A stretch of 18,140 nucleotides of DNA from Candidatus Colicola caccequi. GTDB taxonomy: Bacteria; Bacteroidota; Bacteroidia; Bacteroidales; Paludibacteraceae. Below are positions 1-7,187 of this stretch, piece by piece. Position 1 is the stretch's first letter; each line of letters begins with the position of its first letter. The position numbers and the translations under genes are program-made. Location: positions 1-18,140 of the forward strand of contig JAGHTR010000001.1 in NCBI GenBank assembly GCA_018065205.1, written 5' to 3'. The notes under the pieces are model-generated. The model saw only the letters and a list, made by a program, of their open reading frames with translations. It made no database searches and had not been told where the DNA came from.

Positions 1-1
1 C

Positions 2-70
2 TTTTGGATGGTGATGTTTTGTTGTATTCCCAGTATATTAATCACATTAATTGTACAACGTAAATTATGA
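2..70 (+). CDS. C-terminal end of an unidentified membrane protein (5' partial)
   Basis: Reading from base 2, an open frame enters from the left edge and ends with a TGA at 68-70 that overlaps the pssA start as ATGA. The 22 visible residues are a hydrophobic stretch ending in Gln-Arg-Lys-Leu, as expected for a last transmembrane helix with a short basic cytoplasmic tail. This would suit the end of a transporter, for example one of the MFS type, but the family cannot be told from so little. A second frame, from base 1 to a TAA at 61-63, is also open but gives a less protein-like sequence. The ATGA coupling and hydrophobicity favour the frame reported here. Confidence 0.45.
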   Translation, partial: FWMVMFCCIPSILITLIVQRKL

Positions 71-777
71 ACGCTAAACGCATTATTCCTGATTTTTTCA
101 CTTGCAGTAATTTGTTATGTGGAGCAGTAGCAACATTAATGGCTACACAAGAGGCCTATGTTGGGGCATTTGGTCTTATTTTATTAGGGGCCTTCTTTGA
201 TTTCTTTGATGGCATGACCGCTCGTGCTTTAGGCATAGGTAATAAGATGGGTGTTGAATTGGACTCATTGGCGGATGATATTACTTTTGGTTTAGCTCCG
301 TCTATGATGCTCAGTTGTTATCTCCGTCCATTAATTGGGTGGTGGAGTTTAATCGTACTGATTATGGCTGCTTTTTCGGCATTACGATTAGGTAAGTTTA
401 ATCTGGATGAACGTCAAACGTCTTCGTTTATTGGCTTAGCGACTCCTGCTAATGCTATCTTTTGGGCATCGCTTTGTTGTATGCCTTATCAGATGATGAC
501 TGCTGCTTGGATGCCATGGGTATTGGTGGCATTGAGTTTTTTAAGTTGTTATCTACTATTGGCCGAAATTCCATTCTTTAGTCTTAAGTTCCACAATTTC
601 ACTTGGAAGGACAATTGGGACAAATTCATCTTTATCAGAGGTGTGGTTGTATTAGTGGCGGTATGTATATTAAAGGCTATTCATTACGATCATATGGAGT
701 TTGCTCTTTTTGCAGGAGCAGCTGTTGTGCTATGGTATGTGGCACTGAATTTATTGCTTGCACTATCTAAGAAATAA
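67..777 (+). CDS. pssA: CDP-diacylglycerol--serine O-phosphatidyltransferase
   Basis: This integral membrane enzyme condenses CDP-diacylglycerol with L-serine to give phosphatidylserine, the precursor of phosphatidylethanolamine. The 236-residue protein carries the complete CDP-alcohol phosphotransferase signature: Asp45, Asp48-Gly49, Ala52-Arg53, Gly62, Asp66 and Asp70, with the family spacing D-x2-D-G-x2-A-R-x8-G-x3-D-x3-D. Several hydrophobic segments follow, consistent with a polytopic membrane protein, and the length is normal for the bacterial family. The sister enzymes PgsA and phosphatidylcholine synthase share the motif. The serine transferase is preferred from overall resemblance to Bacteroidales PssA, including the N-terminal pattern IIPDFFTCSNLLCGAVA. 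The start overlaps the preceding stop codon (ATGA), and the next gene follows after 17 bases, so it is probably cotranscribed with both neighbours. Confidence 0.92.
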   Translation: MNAKRIIPDFFTCSNLLCGAVATLMATQEAYVGAFGLILLGAFFDFFDGMTARALGIGNKMGVELDSLADDITFGLAPSMMLSCYLRPLIGWWSLIVLIMAAFSALRLGKFNLDERQTSSFIGLATPANAIFWASLCCMPYQMMTAAWMPWVLVALSFLSCYLLLAEIPFFSLKFHNFTWKDNWDKFIFIRGVVVLVAVCILKAIHYDHMEFALFAGAAVVLWYVALNLLLALSKK

Positions 778-794
778 CACAAATTTATACTACC

Positions 795-3221
795 ATGAAA
801 AAACATTTATTCCTTTTAACCTTATTATCCATGTCGGTTATGATGTGGGCAGAAGCCATTCCAGTAGGTTATTACAATGCTTGTGATGGTAAGAAAGACG
901 CTGCTCTTAAGACTGCATTGTCGCAAACGGTCAAGGGAGGGGAGCGTTATCGTTATGGTTCAAACGAATACCACACCTCCACTCAAATTGCCAAGAAAGA
1001 TACTGTTGTTTGGGGAGTGTTGTATCACAAAGGAGATACGATATGCCGTCCCGGAGATTTGGAGGCATATGGAACATGGCAAGCATTTCCTGTAACGGAT
1101 CGTCGTTCGGATGGCTCCATTTGGGATATGTATTCGAATACGCGTCGCTCCTTCACTAATAAGCGTGGTGAATCGGCAAGTAACGTGGAGATAGAGCATT
1201 GTTTCCCTAAATCATGGTGGGGGGCTATTGAAAATGCGGCATGGTGTGATTTGTATCACTTAAATCCTTCGGATAAGCAGGCTAATGGTAACAAAAGTAA
1301 TTTTCCTCCGGGAGAAGTGCAAAAAGGTGATAAGTTTAATAATGGTGTTTTCCGTATGGATAATGCTAAATCCTCCAAGTATGGATGGTGCTGCTTTGAA
1401 CCGGCCGATTGCTACAAAGGCGATTTCGCCAGAGCATATTTCTATATCGTTACGGCATACGAAGATTTAGTGTGGGCAGATGTGGCCAAGGAGTATTTGG
1501 ATAATGATTCGTATTTGGAGTTCAAACCATGGCTGACGGAAGTGTTACTGAAGTGGCATCGTTTAGACCCTGTTAGTCAAAAGGAGTTAGACCGTGCAGA
1601 CCAGATTTCTTCCATTCAGCACAATCGTAATCCATATATAGACTATCCTGAATTAGTTGAGTATATTTGGGGAGAGAAGAAAGGAGCCAATGTTGATTTT
1701 AGTAAGTTGCAATGTACGCAAGATCCTTCTTATACTCCTAAAAAAGAGAATAACTTGTTTGAGGCATATCCGGCTCAAGACGTATGCAGCGATTATTTTG
1801 TGGCAAGTTGGAATAATTTTTATGCAGGAGAATACAAGATTGATGTTTATACCAAACGTGAAATAGGAACGAGTGGTGATACTATTATTAGTTTTCCGGC
1901 ACTGACTAAAAACATCCTCAACGATGACCCGCACGGTTTTGCCAGTGAAAAGATGCAATCTCAAGGCAAGAGTTCTATTTTGATGGGATCTGGTACTACG
2001 GATGCTTGGTTAGAGATACATGATTTTACGCTGAATAAGCCTTCCCAATTGGTGTTCCGCGCCAGTCAATATGCTACGGCTACAGCGGCTCAATTGGACA
2101 TTTTCCTCAATGATCACACCAAAGCAGATACCAGCATTACGGATATTCGTCGTGATGAGCAAATCTATGTCTATACTCTGCCCAAAAATACCACAAAGGT
2201 CAAGATTTTATCAGTGGGAGGGGCTACGACCAAGCGTGCATGTATGCAAGAATTATACATCATTGAAGATTATCCCCAAGAAAAATTGAATAGTGTAACA
2301 GGTTATCCACAAACTATTGCGCAAGGTGCTCAAACAGGTCTTCATCTTCCTGTACAACCCGGTGCCAAACTCTATTATCGTGTTACTGCAGCCGGAGGCT
2401 GGGTAAGTAATGAGGTGCCGGTAACATTAGGAACAAAGGAAAAGGTGTATCATTTGGAAGTTGTGGTTGCTCCCGGAGCTAAAGGAACGGCAAGCGGTAG
2501 TGGCGATTATGCTTACAATGAAGAGGTAACTATTTCGGCTACTGCTGATCCCGGATATCACTTCACGATGTGGTCAGATGGCAATAAGGATAATCCACGC
2601 AAGATAAAAGTGACAGAGGACTTGCTATTGGAGGCATATTTTGCGGAAGACGGAGCAAAACAAGCGATGGTGATGGTTAACTATACCCAAGGCCAACTGA
2701 AAATCAATAATGAGAATGTGGCTAGTGGTGAGGTTAAGTCATTTGATGTCGGTACTACGATTACACTTAAGGCCGGCACTGTAACCGGATATAAATTTGA
2801 TGGTTGGAGTGATGGGGTTCAGACCATGACTCATGAATTGAAATTAACGCAAGATACCGTCTTATCTTACACTTATTCGATTCGTCAATACGAAATTAAG
2901 ACGGCTGTAGAGGGAGATAAGGGAGGAATTGTGATAGGTGGTGGCAAATATGACTATGGATCAGAAGTGGAATTGATAGCCGTGCCGGATGATGGGTATC
3001 AGTTTGTAGAATGGAAGGAGGATCATAATACGGATAATCCAAGAATTGTTACGGTTACTAATTCCGGTAGTCAGGTTTATACTGCCGCTTTTGAGGTTGC
3101 ATCGGCATTGGATCATGTTAGCACAACTGCCATGCCCAAGAAAATGTATATCAATGGACGATTATATGTGGTGCGCGGTGGACAAATCTTTTCTGTATTA
3201 GGTCAATTGGTGCATGAATAA
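795..3221 (+). CDS. Secreted endonuclease I family nuclease with InlB-like repeats and C-terminal tail
   Basis: This is a predicted exported DNA/RNA endonuclease of 808 residues. Residues 1-20 form a signal peptide. Residues about 25-295 match the endonuclease I (EndA/Vvn) fold: EIEHCFPKSWW at 133-142 with the catalytic His135, DLYHLNPSD at 152-160, and Asn164 to Asn169 (NGNKSN) completing the metal site. FEPADCYKGDFARAYFYI at 201-218 and QHNRNPYIDYPELVEYIWG at 275-293 are further family blocks. The middle (about 300-545) is beta-rich and unassigned. Three divergent InlB B-type repeats follow, near 552-617, 624-697 and 698-768, each built round G-Y-x-F-x-x-W. The last 40 residues, with NGRLYVVRGGQIFSVLGQ at 787-804, resemble the C-terminal tails of exported Bacteroidales proteins and may be a sorting or anchoring signal; that role is inferred. 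The cysteines near the active site could form disulfides outside the cytoplasm. The next gene overlaps its 3' end by 8 bases. Confidence 0.88.
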   Translation: MKKHLFLLTLLSMSVMMWAEAIPVGYYNACDGKKDAALKTALSQTVKGGERYRYGSNEYHTSTQIAKKDTVVWGVLYHKGDTICRPGDLEAYGTWQAFPVTDRRSDGSIWDMYSNTRRSFTNKRGESASNVEIEHCFPKSWWGAIENAAWCDLYHLNPSDKQANGNKSNFPPGEVQKGDKFNNGVFRMDNAKSSKYGWCCFEPADCYKGDFARAYFYIVTAYEDLVWADVAKEYLDNDSYLEFKPWLTEVLLKWHRLDPVSQKELDRADQISSIQHNRNPYIDYPELVEYIWGEKKGANVDFSKLQCTQDPSYTPKKENNLFEAYPAQDVCSDYFVASWNNFYAGEYKIDVYTKREIGTSGDTIISFPALTKNILNDDPHGFASEKMQSQGKSSILMGSGTTDAWLEIHDFTLNKPSQLVFRASQYATATAAQLDIFLNDHTKADTSITDIRRDEQIYVYTLPKNTTKVKILSVGGATTKRACMQELYIIEDYPQEKLNSVTGYPQTIAQGAQTGLHLPVQPGAKLYYRVTAAGGWVSNEVPVTLGTKEKVYHLEVVVAPGAKGTASGSGDYAYNEEVTISATADPGYHFTMWSDGNKDNPRKIKVTEDLLLEAYFAEDGAKQAMVMVNYTQGQLKINNENVASGEVKSFDVGTTITLKAGTVTGYKFDGWSDGVQTMTHELKLTQDTVLSYTYSIRQYEIKTAVEGDKGGIVIGGGKYDYGSEVELIAVPDDGYQFVEWKEDHNTDNPRIVTVTNSGSQVYTAAFEVASALDHVSTTAMPKKMYINGRLYVVRGGQIFSVLGQLVHE

Positions 3222-3906
3222 GTGGATTCGATATAGTTTGCCTTTTTTGATTATGAGTCTCATACTCGCCATGGTGGTTGGGTATGTGTTATTGACTTAT
3301 GACAAAGTGCAGACCCATTTATGGCTCAATCAGTGCCATACGACTTGTGGTGATTTTTTCTTTCGTTATTACACGTATGTGGGTGAGTGGGTGCCATACG
3401 TGATTGTAGCGGGCTTATTGTTTTATAAGTCCGGTTGGGCATCATTCTTGCTGACAGATGTGCTGTTGAGTGGCTTGATTGGGCAGGGTATTAAGCATTG
3501 GGCAGATACGGATCGGCCATATCGGTTCTTTGAGTTACATTGTCCGGATATTCAATTGCCCTTTGTAGATGGGGTGGAGTTGAGTCGCTTTTATTCCTTC
3601 CCGAGTGGGCATACAATCACTTTTTTTGCATTAATGATGACATTGGCCATTCTCGTAATTGATAGGTTGGCTATGCGTAATAATCAACCGCGATGCAAAT
3701 GTTATATATGGTGGATTAACCTTGTGTTCTTTGTGTTAGCGGTGATAGGAGCTTATTCTCGAATTTATTTGAGTCAACATTTTTTAGAAGATATATTTGG
3801 TGGTTCTATTATTGGTGTAGTGACTACTGCTGGGCTCTTGTGTGTAGTTCCCAAGATAGAATCTACCCGATTCTGGAACTGGAATCTAACTTATTTGCAT
3901 AAATAA
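3214..3906 (+). CDS. PAP2 superfamily membrane phosphatase
   Basis: This is a membrane phosphatase of the PAP2 / type 2 phosphatidic acid phosphatase superfamily, with 230 residues. All three catalytic motifs are intact: K94-x6-R101-P102, P130-S-G-H133, and S182-R183-x5-H189-x3-D193. His133 and His189 are the expected general acid and nucleophile. Hydrophobic segments near 8-28, 58-92, 134-150, 166-182 and 195-213 indicate a polytopic inner-membrane protein with the active site facing the periplasm. The substrate cannot be read from sequence. Undecaprenyl pyrophosphate, phosphatidylglycerol phosphate and lipid A phosphate are all known for the superfamily. The location downstream of pssA makes a phospholipid-related substrate plausible but does not show it. 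The start lies 8 bases inside the nuclease gene, suggesting translational coupling. Confidence 0.85.
   Translation: MNKWIRYSLPFLIMSLILAMVVGYVLLTYDKVQTHLWLNQCHTTCGDFFFRYYTYVGEWVPYVIVAGLLFYKSGWASFLLTDVLLSGLIGQGIKHWADTDRPYRFFELHCPDIQLPFVDGVELSRFYSFPSGHTITFFALMMTLAILVIDRLAMRNNQPRCKCYIWWINLVFFVLAVIGAYSRIYLSQHFLEDIFGGSIIGVVTTAGLLCVVPKIESTRFWNWNLTYLHK
3768..3799 (+). promoter_or_regulatory. Possible internal promoter for rlmB
   Basis: TTTG at 3768-3771 and TATATTTG at 3792-3799 are separated by exactly 20 bases. This matches the primary Bacteroidota promoter pattern (TTTG, then TAnnTTTG). It lies inside the PAP2 gene about 112 bases upstream of rlmB and could give rlmB its own transcript. The same bases encode the conserved third PAP2 motif, so the match may be chance. 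Confidence 0.3.
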
Positions 3907-3911
3907 AGACT

Positions 3912-4733
3912 ATGTACAATACTAATTCTTCGCAATCATTTAGAAGCAAATCACGGACAGAGCATAAGGACTATGCTACGCGTCGTCCTAAGGAAAAAGA
4001 GATGATTTTTGGTATTAGGGCGGTGATTGAAGCATTGGATGCCGGTAAGACATTAGATAAAGTGCTTTTGCGCCGCGATATGTCTTCAACCATTGCACGA
4101 GAGTTAATGGCCAAGCTCACCACCTCCGATGGTCAATTAATGGCTAATGTACAACGTGTGCCGGTAGAAAAACTCAATCAGTTTACGGATAAGAATCATC
4201 AAGGTGTGATAGCTTTTTTATCTCCCATTGAGTTTTATCGCATAGAAGATTTGATTCCTACCATCTTTGAATCGGGTCAGACACCATTGATTATGGTATT
4301 GGATAATGTGACGGATGTTCGTAATTTTGGTGCCATAGCCCGTACGTGTGTTTGTGCAGGAGCACAGGCATTAGTTATTGGTACGCATGGAGCGGTGGCA
4401 ATTAATGGTGATGCCGTTAAGACCTCGGCGGGAGCATTGCATTCGTTGCCGGTATGTAAGGTAGATAATATGCAGAATGCATTGCAGTTCATGCGCGAAT
4501 CGGGACTGAATATTGTAGCAGCTACCGAGCACGCCACGCATGATTATACCCAAACTGATATGCGTTCTCCATTGGCTATTGTGATGGGTAGTGAAGACAA
4601 GGGTATATACGAGGCCAATCTAAAACAATGTACCGATCAGGTTCGTATTCCCCTAATCGGTACCATTGAAAGTTTGAATGTTAGTGTAGCCGCAGGCATC
4701 ATGCTTTATGAAGCCGTGCGTCAGCGTCGCTAA
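3912..4733 (+). CDS. rlmB: TrmH-family (SpoU) rRNA 2'-O-methyltransferase, probably RlmB
   Basis: This SAM-dependent RNA ribose methyltransferase most likely methylates G2251 of 23S rRNA (E. coli numbering). The 273-residue protein has a basic N-terminal extension (1-30). A substrate-binding domain starts with IFGIRAVIEAL at 32-42 and includes NHQGVIAF at 95-102. The SPOUT catalytic domain with the alpha/beta knot follows. Motif 1 spans 130-150 and includes Asn138 and the catalytic Arg144. Motif 2 is IVMGSEDKGI at 223-232. Motif 3 is RIPLIGTIESLNVSVAAGI at 245-263. All key residues are present. The RlmB assignment rather than another TrmH relative rests on the FGIRAV and GVIAF blocks. It follows the PAP2 gene by 5 bases, and its stop codon overlaps the stop of the convergent gene by 4 bases. 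Confidence 0.88.
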   Translation: MYNTNSSQSFRSKSRTEHKDYATRRPKEKEMIFGIRAVIEALDAGKTLDKVLLRRDMSSTIARELMAKLTTSDGQLMANVQRVPVEKLNQFTDKNHQGVIAFLSPIEFYRIEDLIPTIFESGQTPLIMVLDNVTDVRNFGAIARTCVCAGAQALVIGTHGAVAINGDAVKTSAGALHSLPVCKVDNMQNALQFMRESGLNIVAATEHATHDYTQTDMRSPLAIVMGSEDKGIYEANLKQCTDQVRIPLIGTIESLNVSVAAGIMLYEAVRQRR

Positions 4734-4740
4734 TGGCTTC
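4710..4740. terminator. Hairpin across the convergent gene ends, possible bidirectional terminator
   Basis: GAAGCC at 4710-4715 pairs with GGCTTC at 4735-4740. The stem extends by a G-U and a U-A pair on the plus-strand RNA, and an inner GCG/CGC pairing at 4718-4720 and 4728-4730 is possible. The hairpin covers both stop codons of the tail-to-tail genes. No U-tract follows on either strand, so an intrinsic terminator of the classical kind is not shown. Confidence 0.3.
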
Positions 4741-5521
4741 CAAACATTACACCTATATGCAATCTTGGACCACTTGGTTCCAGGAAGTTGTTCCATTTGA
4801 TCGTCTCTTTGATTGACTCTGTCATTCTAACTCCTTCGCTCTTCTTGCCGAAGGGCAGCATGTAGTCCAGTTTGACGAGTATAGCAACGCGTTTAGCCAC
4901 AGGGATCTCAACGCCTATATATGGGTCTAATAGGAAATAAGGCGTGCGCACGTACGTGGTGTTACTATAAGTGATTCCGTCTTTTTCTACAGCATCCGAT
5001 ACGTATAAACGTCCCACATTTCCTCCGCCAAGCATCGCCCCTGCTAATAGTTGCACTTTCTTCACATTCCAATAGAAATCACAGAAAGCACCACCCCAAG
5101 CACTTGTTACTCGGCTGCCATCCTTTGATAGAGGAATAACACTTACTCCGGCTTCTGCTCCAACGTGTAGATGCGAGATGAGATGAACGCGTACGGAAAC
5201 ACTTGCTCCGAGCGACATTCCATCATATTTTCCACTTGTACTAAGATTGGGGTTGTGGTACATTGTACTTTTGTCTTTAGCAAAAGCATATCCGGCATGC
5301 ACCATCAATCCACCACTAAGTCCCAAGAGATGACCTTTGCTGTCATTCTGGGTGGCAGTAGTTTGTTGAGGTTGAGCAGGGGATGCATACTGCACAACGG
5401 GAGCCGCATTGTACTGCGTTCCAGTTGGTTGAGTGCCGGCCCACGCCTCTTCCCATGTCTGCGCTACCAGTCCTGCATAAGAGAGCAGGCAGGTAGCGAC
5501 AATGATTAACCGTTTATTCAC
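4730..5521 (-). CDS. Predicted outer-membrane beta-barrel protein of unknown function
   Basis: This is a 263-residue exported protein with no family I can name. It begins with a GTG codon. A TGA lies in frame 9 bases upstream, and the signal peptide (1-20, cleavage likely in LVA|Q) begins at this GTG, so no other start keeps it. Residues 21-61 form a Pro/Gln/Thr-rich linker. From about 65 to the end come alternating strands and turns (for example LGASVSVRVHLI at 104-115, LHVGAEAGVSVI at 118-129 and AILVKLDYMLPFG at 213-225). The sequence ends in GPRLHIGVMFGSH, which resembles terminal strands of small outer-membrane barrels of Bacteroidales. It is the third gene of a kdsB-deoD-barrel run, 15 bases after deoD. 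An outer-membrane location is inferred from composition, and a role is not known. Confidence 0.7.
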   Translation of the reverse strand: MNKRLIIVATCLLSYAGLVAQTWEEAWAGTQPTGTQYNAAPVVQYASPAQPQQTTATQNDSKGHLLGLSGGLMVHAGYAFAKDKSTMYHNPNLSTSGKYDGMSLGASVSVRVHLISHLHVGAEAGVSVIPLSKDGSRVTSAWGGAFCDFYWNVKKVQLLAGAMLGGGNVGRLYVSDAVEKDGITYSNTTYVRTPYFLLDPYIGVEIPVAKRVAILVKLDYMLPFGKKSEGVRMTESIKETIKWNNFLEPSGPRLHIGVMFGSH

Positions 5522-5536
5522 TATCCGTCAATTCGT

Positions 5537-6247
5537 TTAAATAAGGCTAAAAGCTACGTCCATCATTTTGGTGAATGTATTTTGGCGTTCCTCGGCAGTG
5601 GTAGCTTCACCGGTTAGGATATGGTCACTAACGGTGCAAATAACCAAGGCTTTTTTATTGGTGCGAGCAGCATTCATATAGAGAGCCGGAGCTTCCATTT
5701 CGTCAGCTAATACACCCATTTTAGTCCAGTTTTGTTTGCGAGGATCCTCACTATAGAATACATCTGCGGAGAAGACGTTTCCGACGTGATATTTGTATCC
5801 TAATCTCTCACAAGCGTCTACAGCACGACGGCATAAGTCGAAGTTAGCGATGCAAGAATAATGTCCCGGCAATTGGAACTGATCGCCATAGTTGCTATCG
5901 GTACATGCACCTTGTGCAATCACTATGTCACCTAGGTTAACATACATCTGGCGACTACCACAACTACCTACGCGGATGATTGTTTCTACATCATAGAAAT
6001 TATATAGTTCGTACGTATAAATAGCGATGGATGGGATACCCATACCATGACCCATTACGGTCACTTCTTTACCATTGTATTTACCGGTAAATGCCATCAT
6101 TCCACGCACGTTGTTAACGAGTTTGGCATCTGTTAAAAAACGTTCTGCCATCAGTTTTGCACGCAGTGGGTCACCTGCCATAATAACCGTTTTGGCAATT
6201 TCGCCATACTTGGCCCCATTGTGGGGCGTTGGGGTGTTTTCCTTCAT
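5537..6247 (-). CDS. deoD: Purine nucleoside phosphorylase, DeoD type
   Basis: This cytosolic enzyme of purine salvage cleaves purine (deoxy)nucleosides with phosphate to the free base and (deoxy)ribose 1-phosphate. The 236-residue protein matches hexameric DeoD closely: GDPLRAK at 25-31 (phosphate-binding Gly25 and Arg29), NNVRGMMAFTG at 45-55, MGHGMGIPS at 65-73, RVGSCG at 92-97 (Arg92 and Ser95 bind phosphate), FSADVFYS at 159-166, DEMEAPALY at 182-190 (ribose-binding Met184-Glu185) and ICTVSDHI at 203-210. Asp208 is the general acid expected in purine-specific members, which argues against uridine phosphorylase. The C-terminus is a few residues shorter than E. coli DeoD, without loss of a known active-site residue. 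It lies 28 bases after kdsB and is probably cotranscribed with it. Confidence 0.9.
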   Translation of the reverse strand: MKENTPTPHNGAKYGEIAKTVIMAGDPLRAKLMAERFLTDAKLVNNVRGMMAFTGKYNGKEVTVMGHGMGIPSIAIYTYELYNFYDVETIIRVGSCGSRQMYVNLGDIVIAQGACTDSNYGDQFQLPGHYSCIANFDLCRRAVDACERLGYKYHVGNVFSADVFYSEDPRKQNWTKMGVLADEMEAPALYMNAARTNKKALVICTVSDHILTGEATTAEERQNTFTKMMDVAFSLI

Positions 6248-6275
6248 AATTGAAATCTTTTTAAGGTTAATATTA

Positions 6276-7040
6276 TTAAATTTTATCTTTCAAATAATTG
6301 ATTGCTTGTTCAAGGTCCGCCGGAGTGTCTATTCCCATTGAATAGGTCTCACAAACAGCAACTTTGATTTGATATCCATTCTCCAACCAACGTAATTGCT
6401 CTAAGCTTTCCGCTTTTTCCATGTCGGATTGTGGCAGTTGGGTTATTTGGGATAGGATGTCTGCGCGATAGGCATACATGCCGATATGGCGGTAATGTTT
6501 GCCTTGCGCTAACCAATCTTTTTTATCTATATTTCTTAGATAAGGAATGACGCTGCGCGAAAAAAGAACGGCATGATGGTCTACGGCAGAAAAAACTACT
6601 TTGGGGGTATTGGGATTCTCTAAATCCTCTATGCTGTCCTCGGTGGTATATGGTTTTACCAATGTGGCAATTTCGGTAGGGAAGCAACTCTTGATAGCAT
6701 CAATTTGACTAGGCTGGATAAATGGTTCATCACCTTGTATGTTAATAATCACAGTCTCTTGGTCAGATAAGGCTAATTCGGCTTTTACTTTTTGGTATGC
6801 TTCCAAGCATCGATCCGTGCCACATTTATGATCAGCGCGAGTCATAACCACTTCTCCGCCAAAATGCGTAACAGTATCATATACGCGTTGGTCATCCGTA
6901 GCTACGACAACGATGTCTAACGCTTTTTTAGCCTGCTCATATACCCGTTGAATCATGGTTTTACCACATATATCTACGAGTGGTTTACCAGGAAAACGAG
7001 TAGATGCATATCGTGCCGGTATAATTCCAATAAATTGCAT
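6276..7040 (-). CDS. kdsB: 3-deoxy-manno-octulosonate cytidylyltransferase (CMP-Kdo synthetase)
   Basis: This enzyme activates Kdo with CTP to give CMP-Kdo, the donor for the inner core of lipopolysaccharide. The frame is open for another 34 codons upstream, to 7142, but that extension is Phe/Ile-rich, runs through the promoter and is not found in the family. The start at 7040 gives MQFIGIIPARYASTRFPGKP, the usual KdsB N-terminus, and a protein of 254 residues of normal length. Motifs are the CTP-binding loop IPARYASTRFPGKPL (7-21), ATDD (47-50), CGTDR (73-77), the metal-binding Asp104 in QGDEP (102-106), HIGMYAYR (185-192), ESLEQLRWLENG (211-222) and GIDTP (236-240). It heads the minus-strand unit and diverges from waaA, whose product uses CMP-Kdo. 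Confidence 0.94.
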   Translation of the reverse strand: MQFIGIIPARYASTRFPGKPLVDICGKTMIQRVYEQAKKALDIVVVATDDQRVYDTVTHFGGEVVMTRADHKCGTDRCLEAYQKVKAELALSDQETVIINIQGDEPFIQPSQIDAIKSCFPTEIATLVKPYTTEDSIEDLENPNTPKVVFSAVDHHAVLFSRSVIPYLRNIDKKDWLAQGKHYRHIGMYAYRADILSQITQLPQSDMEKAESLEQLRWLENGYQIKVAVCETYSMGIDTPADLEQAINYLKDKI

Positions 7041-7082
7041 ATCTATTAATCGTAATGTACTAATAATTATGATAATTCGCTG

Positions 7083-7114
7083 CAAAGGTACAAAAAAATA
7101 TTGAAATATGCAAA
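7083..7114 (-). promoter_or_regulatory. Promoter of kdsB (Bacteroidota primary sigma type)
   Basis: On the minus strand, TTTG (complement of 7111-7114) is followed after 20 bases by TACCTTTG (complement of 7083-7090), a perfect TTTG / TAnnTTTG pair. The transcript would start near 7076, giving kdsB a leader of roughly 36 bases. The match rules out the longer kdsB reading frame, which would need a start upstream of this promoter. Confidence 0.75.
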
Positions 7115-7129
7115 ATTCTTGATAAAAAA

Positions 7130-7160
7130 TTGCGAATCTCATATTTTTTTAGTAATTTTG
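7130..7160 (+). promoter_or_regulatory. Promoter of waaA (Bacteroidota primary sigma type)
   Basis: TTG at 7130-7132 is followed after 20 bases by TAATTTTG at 7153-7160, a perfect TAnnTTTG. Transcription should begin near 7166, leaving a leader of about 20 bases before the ATG at 7188. It may be the main promoter of the long plus-strand run that follows, since no equally convincing promoter was found further downstream in that run. Confidence 0.75.
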
Positions 7161-7187
7161 CACGCGAAATTGTAAATATACAAAATT

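Noticed and set aside
1..63. Alternative upstream reading frame ending with TAA at 61-63
   Set aside because: It is open only for 20 codons to the window edge and is less protein-like than the hydrophobic frame that overlaps pssA by ATGA. It cannot be fully excluded.
1662..1669. TATATTTG inside the nuclease gene as a promoter element
   Set aside because: No TTTG or TTG lies at the required distance upstream, and it is far from any gene start.
2448..3100. Evidence of recent gene duplication in the nuclease repeats
   Set aside because: The three InlB-like repeats are alike only in pattern at the protein level, and the DNA shows no close repeat, so the expansion is old.
5171..5509. Plus-strand open frame opposite the small barrel gene
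   Set aside because: The minus-strand frame has a signal peptide and barrel-like strands; the plus-strand frame has none of these and no promoter.
7041..7142. A 34-codon upstream extension of the kdsB reading frame
   Set aside because: It is Phe/Ile-rich, overlaps the kdsB promoter, and the normal KdsB N-terminus begins at the internal ATG (7040).
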